A stretch of 19,678 bases of DNA, from assembly GCA_964642445.1 (NCBI GenBank), contig CAZXQZ010000070.1:1-19678 (forward strand). The letters run 5' to 3'. The position numbers were made by a program, and so were the translations under genes. The notes beneath the pieces are model-generated. The model was not told the origin of the DNA. It worked only from the letters and a program-made list of their open reading frames with translations, and did no database searches. Positions 1 through 7,120 of the stretch are shown piece by piece. Position 1 is the first letter of the stretch. Each line of letters starts with the position of its first letter. The DNA comes from SSC4 sp964642445. GTDB taxonomy: Bacteria; Chloroflexota; Anaerolineae; SSC4; Amarolineaceae.

Positions 1-39
1 CCGCCGGTGCTCTGGATCTTCCCGTTTTACTCTCGTCAT
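1..39 (-). CDS. rplT: Ribosomal protein bL20, N-terminal fragment (cut by window edge)
   Basis: Only the first 13 codons are inside the window; the gene continues past the left edge. The visible peptide starts MTRVKR, which matches the usual bL20 beginning (M-x-R-V-K-R/G). It lies directly downstream of rpmI on the same strand, the position of rplT in the conserved infC-rpmI-rplT operon. A GGAG motif at 46-49 sits 6 bases before the ATG. bL20 is an early 23S rRNA-binding assembly protein. The residues after MTRVKR (EDPEHRR) are not a textbook L20 sequence, so the call rests on the start motif and the gene order. Confidence 0.62.
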   Translation of the reverse strand, partial: MTRVKREDPEHRR

Positions 40-112
40 CTTCTTCTCCTTGAATGGTGGTTACCACCGACTGCGGGTAACACTTCGTGCTGGCCATCGA
101 CTGACCGTGCAG

Positions 113-149
113 ACCACCGGGTGTGTCACAGTGCCTGGTGCCCGGTGGT
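113..149 (-). promoter_or_regulatory. Hairpin between rpmI and rplT
   Basis: A 9-bp perfect inverted repeat (arms 113-121 and 141-149, ACCACCGGG/CCCGGTGGT) encloses a 19-base loop in the rpmI-rplT spacer. There is no T-tract, so it is unlikely to be an intrinsic terminator. It may stabilise or fold the mRNA before rplT. L20 autoregulates by binding mRNA structures in other bacteria, but nothing here shows that this hairpin is such a site. Confidence 0.4.
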
Positions 150-158
150 TCGATCCAT

Positions 159-365
159 TTATTTGTCCAGGTACGGGGCCAGTCGTTTGACGCGGCCCGC
201 GAACGCGGGCGATTCTACCACGATGGTGTCGCGGTAGTCCGCCTTGAGCTTTGGCAGTTTTTTGCGCTTCAGGTGTCCACGACCCTGTTTCATGCGCAGG
301 ATTTTGCCACTCCCCGACACGCGAAACCGCTTCGCGGTCGACTTGTGTGTTTTGATCTTCGGCAT
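159..365 (-). CDS. rpmI: 50S ribosomal protein bL35
   Basis: This encodes a 68-residue basic protein beginning MPKIKTHKSTAKRFRVSGSG, the bL35 signature, with the lysine/arginine-rich centre (GHLKRKKLPKLK) typical of the family. bL35 is a small protein of the large ribosomal subunit. The ATG at 365 is chosen over an in-frame ATG four codons upstream because a GGGAG motif sits correctly before 365 and because the family begins MPK. The gene lies 61 bp downstream of infC and upstream of rplT on the same strand, as in the classical translation operon. No internal promoter is evident in the spacer. Confidence 0.95.
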   Translation of the reverse strand: MPKIKTHKSTAKRFRVSGSGKILRMKQGRGHLKRKKLPKLKADYRDTIVVESPAFAGRVKRLAPYLDK

Positions 366-426
366 GGAATCTCCCATTCAACATCAAACGAGCAGGGGAC
401 AGACTGCCGGTCACCCTGTCCGCAGT

Positions 427-945
427 TCAGCTCGTACGCGGCGCCAGCACCAACAACATGCTGTTACCTTCCATCGCGGGTGCCTGTTCGACGATCGCCA
501 CGTCGTTCAGCTCTTCGACCACGCGGTCCAGCAGGTCACGTGCCACTTCGGGGTGGGTAATCTCACGACCACGGAAGCGGATGCGCACCTTGACTTTGGC
601 ACCCTGCCCCAGAAACCGGCGGGCATCGCGCGTCTTGAACGCAATGTCGTGCTCACCCGTTTTGGGGCGCATGCGCACTTCTTTGACGTCGATCTGTTTC
701 TGAGCCTTGCGGGCATCCCGATCGCGTTTGGCTCGCTCGTATTGAAACTTGCCAAAGTCCAACAAGCGGCAGACCGGCGGCACCGCATTGGGTGCAACCT
801 CCACCAGGTCCAGCCCGCGCTGGCTGGCCATTTCGAGCGCTTCGCGAATCTGCAGAATGCCGAGTTGTTTGCCCTCGTCATCGATCACCCGCACTTCGCG
901 TGCACGGATCATCTCATTGACACGCTGGCCTGTTTTGGTGCTTAT
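427..945 (-). CDS. infC: Translation initiation factor IF-3, probable ATA start
   Basis: This is IF-3, which binds the 30S subunit, prevents premature 50S joining and checks the start codon and initiator tRNA. Reading from 945 gives 172 residues, a normal length. The N-terminal domain contains RVNEMIRAREVRVID and the C-terminal domain contains KVKVRIRFRGREITHP. The first in-frame ATG (912) lies inside the conserved RVNE-x-IRAREV block and would cut it. No ATG, GTG or TTG occurs upstream before the in-frame stop at 985-987; an in-frame CTG at 961-963 lies upstream of the ribosome-binding site. An ATA at 943-945 sits 5 bases after a strong GGGGAGG (951-957). Non-AUG infC starts (AUU in E. coli) are known to permit autoregulation by IF-3. 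The start is inferred; the gene identity is firm. It has its own promoter just upstream. Confidence 0.93.
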   Translation of the reverse strand: MSTKTGQRVNEMIRAREVRVIDDEGKQLGILQIREALEMASQRGLDLVEVAPNAVPPVCRLLDFGKFQYERAKRDRDARKAQKQIDVKEVRMRPKTGEHDIAFKTRDARRFLGQGAKVKVRIRFRGREITHPEVARDLLDRVVEELNDVAIVEQAPAMEGNSMLLVLAPRTS

Positions 946-1002
946 TGCGGCCTCCCCGGACAGAGTCTTCTCACCTGTTTGTCGTCAGAACTTCGACGGC
1001 GC

Positions 1003-1031
1003 ACTATATCATATTGCTTCAGGCATGTCAA
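1003..1031 (-). promoter_or_regulatory. Sigma-70-type promoter of infC-rpmI-rplT
   Basis: On the minus strand TTGACA (1026-1031) is followed after exactly 17 bases by TATAGT (1003-1008). Transcription would start near 996 and leave a leader of roughly 50 bases before the infC start, too short for the long L20-type leader found in Bacillus. The infC operon can therefore be transcribed independently of thrS. Confidence 0.8.
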
Positions 1032-1053
1032 ATCTTTTTGGGGGTTGGGAAGA

Positions 1054-1113
1054 GCCACAGAGCACACAGAGAAGCAAACAAAAAAACCCTGCGCACTCCG
1101 TGTCCTCTGTGGC
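1054..1113. repeat. Imperfect 18-bp inverted repeat in the thrS-infC spacer
   Basis: Arms at 1054-1071 and 1096-1113 match at 16 of 18 positions (GCCACAGAG.. / ..CTCTGTGGC) around a 24-base A-rich centre. The CCACAGAG..CTCTGTGG wording resembles an intergenic palindrome family that I recall from many environmental genomes; that recollection is not verified. It lies just downstream of the thrS stop and upstream of the infC promoter and may act as a weak terminator or RNA end stabiliser. Confidence 0.6.
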
Positions 1114-1143
1114 CAATATGACGCCGGGCGCGTACCCAGTATC

Positions 1144-2952
1144 CTACAAGGCTGACGCGCGCGCGCTGATGCGGGCCTGGGCCAGGGCGATGAACTCACC
1201 CACCGGCATGCCGTTCTGCTGGCTGCCATCGCGTTTGCGCAGCGAGACCGTTTCGTTGGCCATCTCCTGGTCACCGACGACCAGCATATACGGCACTTTC
1301 ATGCCCTGCGCCTTCCGGATTTTGGCGTTCATGCGTTCCGCCCCCAGGTCGGCCTCGGCACGGATGTCGATGGCTTGCAGCCGGGCGGCCAGCTGCGCCG
1401 CGTAATCGCGGTGGTTGTCCGTAATCGGGATGATACGCACCTGTTCGGGTGCCAGCCACACCGGGAAATTGCCGGCGTAGTGCTCGATCAAAAAGCCGAT
1501 CATACGCTCGTGCGTGCTGAGCGGCGCCCGGTGGATACACAGCGGCGTCTCTTCCTGCCCTTCGGCGTTGGTGTACGTCAGCTCGAAGCGGCTCGGCTGC
1601 GCAAAGTCGACCTGGTTGGTCGCCAGGGTGAACTCGCGACCGATCGCACTCCAGATCTGAACATCGATCTTGGGTCCGTAGAACGCCGCCTCATCCGGCA
1701 CCTCGACGAACGGCACGTCGTGCGCCTGCATGGCGTTGCGCACCATTGCCTCGGTCTTGAGCCACAGGCGTTCGTTGTCGACGTACTTTTTGCCCAACCC
1801 TTTGCGATGGTGCGTGCTCAGGCGCATGACAAAACGTTCGATGTCGAACAGCTCGAAGTACTGGCGGTACATGTCGATGACCGCCATGAACTCCTGCTCG
1901 AACTGCGCCTCTGTACAGTAGATGTGGGCGTCGTTCATCTGCATCGAACGCACCCGCATCAGGCCAAACAGCTCGCCGCTCTTTTCATAGCGGTAACAGG
2001 TGCCGTATTCGGCCAACCGCAGCGGCAGATCGCGGTAGCTGTGCGGTTTGCTGGCGTAGATTTTGTGGTGCATCGGGCAGTTCATCGGCTTGACGTAATA
2101 ACGAACCCCTTCGAGCACCATCGGCGGATACATGCTCTCGGCGTAATAGGGCAGGTGCCCGCTGCGTAGGAACAGCGACTCCTTGGTCAGGTGCGGCGTC
2201 CGTACGCGGACATAACCGGCCCGGTGTTCCATCTCCTTGGCCAGCGCTTCCAGCTCCTCGATGATCACCCCGCCGCGCGGCAGCCAGAGCGGCAGACCCG
2301 GCCCCACCTCCTCGTCGAAGGTAAAGAGCTCCAGCTCCTTGCCCAGCTTGCGGTGGTCACGCTTTTTGGCCTCTTCGAGCATGTCCAGGTACTGCTTGAG
2401 ATCGTTTTTGTTGGGCCAGGCCGTGCCGTAGATGCGCTGCAGCATCGGGTTGTTTTCGTCACCACGCCAGTAGGCACCGGCGACGTTCATGAGTTTGAAG
2501 GCGTCGGGCGGAATCTGGCCGGTGTGCTCGACGTGCGGCCCACGGCAGAGGTCCTCGAAGCTGTCCTGGCGGTAGGTGCTGATGACCGGCTTTTCGTCGG
2601 TCTCGTTGCCATATTCGTCGACGCCACCCGCGGCCAGACCGTCGATCAGCTCCTGTTTGTAGGGCTGGTCATTGAACAGCGCACGCGCTTCGTCGGCACT
2701 GACTTCGCGCCGCACGAAGGGGTGTTTGCCGGCGATGATCTGGCGCATGCGCTTTTCGATGACCGCCAGGTCGTCGGGCGTCAGCGCGCGCGGCAGCTCG
2801 AAGTCGTAATAAAAACCATCCTCGACCGGCGGGCCGATGGCGATGCGCGCCTGGTTGGGGAACATCTCCATCACCGCCTGGGCCATGACGTGCGCCGCCG
2901 AATGGCGCAGCTTGTACAGATCGTCCTTTTCGAGCTCGTTTGATTTAGCCAT
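1144..2952 (-). CDS. thrS: Threonyl-tRNA synthetase lacking the N-terminal TGS domain
   Basis: This 602-residue class II synthetase charges tRNA-Thr with threonine using ATP. It begins MAKSNELEKDD and enters the editing domain at once (HSAAH at residues 17-21, the HxxxH site that clears mischarged serine). The TGS domain that starts most bacterial ThrRS (about 640 residues) is absent. The catalytic domain carries the zinc cysteine in MNCPMH, histidines in DAHIYC and IHRAPL, motif 2 (RLAEYGTCYRYE) and motif 3 (HERMIGFLIEHYAG), followed by an anticodon-binding domain. The ATG at 2952 is chosen because AGGAG precedes it and all upstream codons fall inside the T-box leader. Expression is controlled by that leader and a promoter at 3298-3326. 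Loss of TGS is known in some bacterial lineages. Confidence 0.97.
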   Translation of the reverse strand: MAKSNELEKDDLYKLRHSAAHVMAQAVMEMFPNQARIAIGPPVEDGFYYDFELPRALTPDDLAVIEKRMRQIIAGKHPFVRREVSADEARALFNDQPYKQELIDGLAAGGVDEYGNETDEKPVISTYRQDSFEDLCRGPHVEHTGQIPPDAFKLMNVAGAYWRGDENNPMLQRIYGTAWPNKNDLKQYLDMLEEAKKRDHRKLGKELELFTFDEEVGPGLPLWLPRGGVIIEELEALAKEMEHRAGYVRVRTPHLTKESLFLRSGHLPYYAESMYPPMVLEGVRYYVKPMNCPMHHKIYASKPHSYRDLPLRLAEYGTCYRYEKSGELFGLMRVRSMQMNDAHIYCTEAQFEQEFMAVIDMYRQYFELFDIERFVMRLSTHHRKGLGKKYVDNERLWLKTEAMVRNAMQAHDVPFVEVPDEAAFYGPKIDVQIWSAIGREFTLATNQVDFAQPSRFELTYTNAEGQEETPLCIHRAPLSTHERMIGFLIEHYAGNFPVWLAPEQVRIIPITDNHRDYAAQLAARLQAIDIRAEADLGAERMNAKIRKAQGMKVPYMLVVGDQEMANETVSLRKRDGSQQNGMPVGEFIALAQARISARASAL

Positions 2953-2964
2953 GTTTCTTCTCCT

Positions 2965-3003
2965 CAAAATAACAAAGCCCCTCGTCGTATGGGACGAGAG
3001 GCT
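2965..3003 (-). terminator. T-box-controlled intrinsic terminator before thrS
   Basis: An 11-bp stem (arms 2993-3003 and 2976-2986, one G-T pair) with a 6-base loop is followed on the minus strand by TTTGTTATTTT. Its 5' arm overlaps the 3' part of the T-box antiterminator, so the two structures exclude each other. Confidence 0.9.
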
Positions 3004-3291
3004 CGCGGTTCCACCCAAATTGAAACACCCAGGCTGCCCTGGGCAGGTTTCCATCTCGAGGCTGTTAACGGGGCCAACCGGCATCCTTTAATACCCGTTG
3101 ACCGGGGTTCCAGGATGCACTCACGGGTGGTTTTCGATTCCTGGTGACGGCAGGGGCTTGCAGCCTGCGACCCCCGCTCTCTGGCGTACCCAATGAACCT
3201 ACTCGTCCCGCTCGACGCGTTGTGGTGATATCGTGTGTTGTGTCACACACACCGACAAGCCAGAAGCAGACCGGCCGGTCGATTGAATCTG
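2965..3291 (-). promoter_or_regulatory. T-box riboswitch leader of thrS
   Basis: The leader contains the hallmark T-box sequence GGGTGGAACCGCG at 3004-3016. With the downstream CTCGTCCCA it can form an antiterminator (TGGG, bulged TGGAACC, GCGAG paired to CTCGT and CCCA). Stem I features include AGAGAG (3177-3182), the GCTGCAAGCC apical segment and, on its 3' side, AAAACCACCCG, where either ACC (3129-3131 or 3126-3128) is a threonine specifier codon. A further stem is GCATCC/GGATGC. Uncharged tRNA-Thr (GGU anticodon) should pair with ACC and with the antiterminator bulge to allow readthrough into thrS when threonine is scarce. The 5' boundary is taken from the mapped promoter; the exact specifier is inferred. 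Confidence 0.93.
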
Positions 3292-3297
3292 ATGCGC

Positions 3298-3326
3298 AGT
3301 GTAGCACAGGCACGATCGGGCGTCAA
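3298..3326 (-). promoter_or_regulatory. Sigma-70-type promoter of thrS
   Basis: TTGACG (3321-3326) and TACACT (3298-3303) are separated by 17 bases on the minus strand. The predicted start near 3291 places the whole T-box leader in the transcript. Confidence 0.75.
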
Positions 3327-3383
3327 TTTCACGCAGCCGACGAACGCGCCACAAATTGCCGACAGACGATCGATGGCGCACCC

Positions 3384-3422
3384 ACAAACAAAACCACCCG
3401 CCAGAAGAAGACTGGCAGGTGG
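3384..3422 (-). terminator. Intrinsic terminator of the tRNA-Val unit
   Basis: Arms 3412-3422 and 3394-3404 form an 11-bp stem with one G-T pair and a 7-base loop, followed on the minus strand by TTTTGTTTGT. It lies 25 bases downstream of the tRNA 3' end and upstream of the thrS promoter. Confidence 0.9.
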
Positions 3423-3447
3423 CATCTACAGATCGAGTCGATGGAGG

Positions 3448-3521
3448 TGGGCGATAGAGGGCTCGAACCTCTGACCTCGTCGATGTCAACGACGCGCTCT
3501 AGCCAACTGAGCTAACCGCCC
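3448..3521 (-). tRNA. trnV: tRNA-Val (anticodon GAC)
   Basis: A complete cloverleaf of 74 bases is readable on the minus strand. The acceptor stem is GGGCGGT/ATCGCCC with one G-T pair, the D arm contains AGCTCAGTTGGCTAGAGC, the anticodon stem CGTCG/CGACG encloses loop TTGACAT with GAC in the centre, and the T arm contains GGTTCGAGCC. The discriminator base is A and the terminal CCA is not encoded. GAC reads valine codons GUC and GUU. It is transcribed as a single-gene unit with its own promoter and terminator between glyA and thrS. Confidence 0.97.
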
Positions 3522-3531
3522 AACGGGGCGT

Positions 3532-3560
3532 ATTATAACGTCGCCCGTGCACTTTGGCAA
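3532..3560 (-). promoter_or_regulatory. Promoter of tRNA-Val
   Basis: TTGCCA (3555-3560), a 17-base spacer and a perfect TATAAT (3532-3537) lie on the minus strand. The predicted start, near 3525, is only a few bases before the mature tRNA 5' end. Confidence 0.85.
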
Positions 3561-3570
3561 ATTCGCCGCG

Positions 3571-4872
3571 TCACACCGGAACGGGGAACGCGGCGGCGAA
3601 CTCCCTCACCTCGGCGTGCACACGGTCGATGGTCGCCTGGTCATCGACGTGGCGCACGATCTCGCCGATCCACTGTCCGATCTGCTGCATGTCGCCGGGT
3701 CCCATGCCACGGGTGGTGGCGGCGGGCGTACCCAGGCGAATCCCGCTGGCCGTCAAAGCGGGTTTGGTGTCATAGGGGATCATGTTTTTGTTGGTGTGAA
3801 TCCCGGCCGCATCGAGGGCACGCTCGGCCGCCTTGCCAGTGACCCCAGCTGGCGTCAGATCGACCAACAGGAGATGATTGTCCGTTCCCCCGCTGACCAG
3901 GCGCAGACCCTGGTTCTGCAGCTCACCCGCCAGGGCCTGGGCATTGTCCAGCACACGCTGCTGATAGGCCTTGAAGCCCGGCTGGGACGCCTCGTGCAGC
4001 GCCACCGCTTTGGCGGCAATGACGTGCATCAACGGACCTCCCTGGATGCCGGGAAACACCGCTTTGTCGATCGCCTTGGCCACCGCTTCTTTGCACAGAA
4101 TCATCCCGCCGCGCGGGCCACGCAGCGTCTTGTGGGTGGTGGTCGTGACGACGTCGCAGTACGGCACGGGGTCGGGATGCAGGCCGGCAGCAATCAAGCC
4201 GGCCACGTGAGCCATGTCCATCATCAAGTACGCACCCACCTCATCGGCAATAGCCCGCAGCCGTGGAAAATCGAAGAAGCGCGGGTAGGCACTGGCGCCC
4301 ACCACGATCAGGCGTGGGCGGTGGGTGTGCGCAAGGCTCGCCAGTTCGTCGTAGTCCAGCCGCTCGGTCTGCTGGTTGACACCGTAGTGGAAAAAGTGAT
4401 ATAGTTTACCGGACTGGTTCAGGTGAAAGCCATGCGTGAGGTGGCCACCATGGTCGAGTTTCATGGCCAATACCGTGTCGCCCACGTCCAACAGCGCCAG
4501 GTAGGTGGCCGCGTTGGCCTGGGCACCGGCATGGGGCTGCAGATTGGCGTGTTCGGCCCCAAACAACGTCTTGGCCCGTTCGATGGCCAGGCTCTCGACC
4601 ACATCGACAAATTCGCAGCCACCGTAGTAGCGTCGACCTGGGTACCCTTCGGCGTATTTGTTCGTGAGCACCGAACCCATGGCCGCCAAAACGGCCGGGC
4701 TGGTGTAGTTTTCGGACGCGATGAGCTCGATACCTGCAATCTGGCGCATCCGCTCCAGCTCGATCGCCTCGTAGACAGCAGAGTCCGACTCATACAGCAT
4801 CCGGCGTGGGTCGGGCAAGTCTATCCACGGGGTCACCGCAGATGCCGCTTCGACAAGGGAAAGGGTCGACAT
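3571..4872 (-). CDS. glyA: Serine hydroxymethyltransferase
   Basis: This 433-residue PLP enzyme interconverts serine and glycine while loading one-carbon units on tetrahydrofolate, in the cytoplasm. Family marks are IELIASENYTS and YAEGYPGRRYYGG near the N-terminus, and the PLP-lysine segment TTTTHKTLRGPRGG. Length is close to the usual 410-430, with a slightly longer N-terminus. The ATG at 4872 is taken as the start; a TTG two codons upstream is also possible, but AGGAGG is spaced about 10 bases from the ATG and only about 4 from the TTG. It is transcribed divergently from holB with its own promoter and a leader of about 125 bases. The tRNA-Val promoter begins right after the stop codon. Confidence 0.97.
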   Translation of the reverse strand: MSTLSLVEAASAVTPWIDLPDPRRMLYESDSAVYEAIELERMRQIAGIELIASENYTSPAVLAAMGSVLTNKYAEGYPGRRYYGGCEFVDVVESLAIERAKTLFGAEHANLQPHAGAQANAATYLALLDVGDTVLAMKLDHGGHLTHGFHLNQSGKLYHFFHYGVNQQTERLDYDELASLAHTHRPRLIVVGASAYPRFFDFPRLRAIADEVGAYLMMDMAHVAGLIAAGLHPDPVPYCDVVTTTTHKTLRGPRGGMILCKEAVAKAIDKAVFPGIQGGPLMHVIAAKAVALHEASQPGFKAYQQRVLDNAQALAGELQNQGLRLVSGGTDNHLLLVDLTPAGVTGKAAERALDAAGIHTNKNMIPYDTKPALTASGIRLGTPAATTRGMGPGDMQQIGQWIGEIVRHVDDQATIDRVHAEVREFAAAFPVPV

Positions 4873-5005
4873 CTCCAAAGAGCCTCCTGCAGCAATCCAC
4901 TAATACAAAACCCTGGGCTGTACGAAAAAACGCACTGAGGAACCCTATCCGCCAGGCATCATGCAGGCTGCGCGTGCGGCTTCGTGGCATCTTCAGCACA
5001 TGTCG

Positions 5006-5034
5006 AGGATACCACCGGGCTAACCTTTTGTCAA
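5006..5034 (-). promoter_or_regulatory. Promoter of glyA
   Basis: A perfect TTGACA (5029-5034), 17-base spacer and TATCCT (5006-5011) lie on the minus strand. The start would be near 5000. Its -35 is only 29 bp from the -35 of the divergent holB promoter, so a regulator bound between them could affect both genes. The rest of this 327-bp spacer holds the two untranslated leaders, in which I recognise no riboswitch. Confidence 0.78.
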
Positions 5035-5063
5035 AGACGCATGGCGGTAAGTTTTCCGACTTC

Positions 5064-5092
5064 TTGACACGGAATCGAATCGATGGTATCGT
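5064..5092 (+). promoter_or_regulatory. Promoter of holB-ricT
   Basis: A perfect TTGACA (5064-5069), 17-base spacer and TATCGT (5087-5092) lie on the plus strand. The start would be near 5099, giving a leader of about 100 bases. Confidence 0.72.
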
Positions 5093-5199
5093 ATTTTCTG
5101 TGCAGTGACACCGGGAGCCAGTGCCGGGTGATTGTTCCGTGTCATCGATCCGCAGACAGGACGATTGCTGATCAGGTTCCCAGTACCGGTACGGTATCG

Positions 5200-6210
5200 A
5201 TGGTGGACATGAACGACACGATCGTGGGGCATGACTGGGCGGTAAGCTGGCTGCGAGGTGCACTCACTCGGGGCACGGTTCACCATGCTTACTGCCTGAC
5301 GGGTCCAGAGTCGATTGGTAAACGAACCCTGGCCCTGGCATTTGCCCAGGCGCTGGTATGCAGCGCCCCGGCCGTGGCGGACCGCCCATGTGGAACTTGC
5401 CGGGCGTGCCGGAAATCGGTAGCGGGCAGCCATCCGGACGTGCGTGTGCTGGCGCCTAACCCACCCACGGCAGCCATCACCGTCGAACAGATCCGCAGCA
5501 TCGTCCACGATGCGGCGCTTTCCCCCCTCGAAGCACGCTACAAAGTGTTCGTCATTGCACGCATGAACCAGGCCACGAGTGCCGCGAGTAATGCCCTGCT
5601 CAAGACCCTGGAAGAACCTCCGGCGTACGTCGTCGTGATCTTACTGAGCGAACGGCGCGAGGCTCTGCTGCCGACGATTGTTTCGCGCTGCCAGGTTATT
5701 GGGCTGCGCCCCCTGCCGCCCCACCAGATCGAGCAGGCCCTGGTGACGCGCTGGCACATCCCCGCCGAACGGGCTGCGCTGCTGGCGCGGTTGAGCCATG
5801 GTCGCCTGGGGCTGGCCGTACGGCTGGCGCAGGATGAGGCAGCGTGGGATGCGCGCGGCCAGCACATCGATGCCCTCCTGCAGCTGCTGGGGGCAGGCCG
5901 CGTGCAGCGCCTGGGTTACGCCGCCACCCTGGCGGCCGAAGAGGATCAGGTACTACCCACCCTCATCGACTGGCAGAGCTGTTGGCGGGACGTCTGGCTG
6001 GTGCAGGCCCGCTGTGGCGAACAAATCGTCAACCGCGACCGTGCGCCCGCCCTGCGCGCCCTGTCGACACGTTTGCCCAATCCGCAGGTGGCGGCGGCGT
6101 TGCGCGCCGTAACCCGCACCGCCGACCTGGTTGGGCGCACCGTGAACACACGGCTGGCGTTGGAAGTGCTGCTGCTGCGTCTGCCGTTCATGAATGGAGT
6201 GATGGAATGA
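5200..6210 (+). CDS. holB: DNA polymerase III delta' subunit
   Basis: The 336-residue product resembles the clamp-loader delta' subunit, which helps load the sliding clamp during replication. The AAA+ domain begins with IVGHDWAVSWLRGAL, followed by a Walker A-like GPESIGKRT (residues 35-43). A zinc module has cysteines 54, 64, 67 and 70. SNALLKTLEEPP and the sensor-like SRC motif (IVSRCQVI) follow. DnaX would be longer, so HolB is preferred. The start is uncertain: ATG at 5200 and 5209 are both possible and neither has a good ribosome-binding site; the longer reading frame from 5083 lies inside the promoter. It overlaps ricT by ATGA, so the two are translationally coupled, an arrangement also seen near holB in Firmicutes. 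Confidence 0.92.
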   Translation: MVDMNDTIVGHDWAVSWLRGALTRGTVHHAYCLTGPESIGKRTLALAFAQALVCSAPAVADRPCGTCRACRKSVAGSHPDVRVLAPNPPTAAITVEQIRSIVHDAALSPLEARYKVFVIARMNQATSAASNALLKTLEEPPAYVVVILLSERREALLPTIVSRCQVIGLRPLPPHQIEQALVTRWHIPAERAALLARLSHGRLGLAVRLAQDEAAWDARGQHIDALLQLLGAGRVQRLGYAATLAAEEDQVLPTLIDWQSCWRDVWLVQARCGEQIVNRDRAPALRALSTRLPNPQVAAALRAVTRTADLVGRTVNTRLALEVLLLRLPFMNGVME

Positions 6211-7115
6211 CTGTCATCGTCGGGGTCAGCTTTCGCCCGGTAACCAAGGTGTATTATTTCGATCCAACTCGGGTCCGCGATCTACAGCAAGGGGAGTATG
6301 TCGTCGTCGACACGGCGCGCGGCCGTGAGGTGGGATGTGTTGTGCTCACCCCGCGTGACGTGCCGGCCGGCGAGATCAGCGGTACATTGAAACAGGTCGT
6401 GCGCCGGGCCACGGCGTGGGACATGGTCGAAAAGGAGCTGTACCGTCAGCGCGAGGCCGAAGCCCTGGCGCGCAGCAAACAGAAAGCCGCCGAACACAAC
6501 CTGCCGATGAAGTTGGTGCGCACGGAATACAACTTCGATGGCGGGCGCCTGGTCATCTATTTCACGTCGGACAAACGCGTCGACTTTCGTGGTCTGGTGC
6601 GTGACCTGGCACGCATTTTCCGCTGCCGGATCGAGATGCGGCAGATCGGGGTGCGTGACCAGGCCAAGCTGCTGGATGGCCTGGGCAAGTGCGGGCGCCG
6701 CTTGTGCTGCTCGTCGTGGCTGCGCGAGTTTGCGCCGGTATCGATCAAGATGGCCAAACAGCAGAACCTACCCTTGAACCCCACCGAGATTTCTGGTGTG
6801 TGCGGCCGCCTGCTGTGCTGTCTTTCCTATGAGAACGAGACGTACGACGAAGTACGCAGCCGGCTGCCCAAGCTGGGCAGCAGTGTGCTGACCAAACAGG
6901 GGGCTGGCAAGGTGCGCAAGCTCAACCCCCTGCAAGAAACGATGTTCATCCAGCTCGAGGATGAGTCAATCGTCGAGATGACGATGGAGGACATTCTGGA
7001 GAACCGCGGCAAAGAAAAAGCGCGCGCCCCTGGTAGTTGCAGCGGGTGCGCCATCAAGAAGCGCCCGGCCAGTAAGGGGGGCCGGGAAGAGAGCGGCGAG
7101 GAGTCTATCCATTAA
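6207..7115 (+). CDS. ricT: PSP1-domain protein, RicT/YaaT family
   Basis: The 302-residue protein matches the PSP1/RicT (YaaT) family. In Bacillus RicT forms the Ric complex with RicA and RicF, carries iron-sulfur clusters and guides RNase Y processing of mRNAs. The N-terminal PSP1 region includes YYFDPTRVRDLQQGEYVVVD. Cysteines occur as KCGRRLCC (162, 167, 168) and GVCGRLLCC (199, 204, 205), the expected cluster ligands. The C-terminus is lysine-rich with a further CSGC. The start ATG overlaps the holB stop. rny, encoding RNase Y, is 0.8 kb away on the other strand, so both potential partners are encoded in this window; ricA and ricF are not seen. Confidence 0.92.
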   Translation: MTVIVGVSFRPVTKVYYFDPTRVRDLQQGEYVVVDTARGREVGCVVLTPRDVPAGEISGTLKQVVRRATAWDMVEKELYRQREAEALARSKQKAAEHNLPMKLVRTEYNFDGGRLVIYFTSDKRVDFRGLVRDLARIFRCRIEMRQIGVRDQAKLLDGLGKCGRRLCCSSWLREFAPVSIKMAKQQNLPLNPTEISGVCGRLLCCLSYENETYDEVRSRLPKLGSSVLTKQGAGKVRKLNPLQETMFIQLEDESIVEMTMEDILENRGKEKARAPGSCSGCAIKKRPASKGGREESGEESIH

Positions 7116-7120
7116 GGGCT

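Noticed and set aside
244..1155. 303-codon plus-strand open frame across rpmI and infC
   Set aside because: It is antisense to two clear ribosomal/initiation genes and shows no protein family features; high GC produces such frames.
3144..3515. Open frames on the plus strand over the T-box and tRNA-Val
   Set aside because: They overlap structured RNA genes on the other strand and encode nothing recognisable.
5083..5199. N-terminal extension of holB to 5083
   Set aside because: It begins within the -10 element of the holB promoter and adds residues unlike any HolB start.
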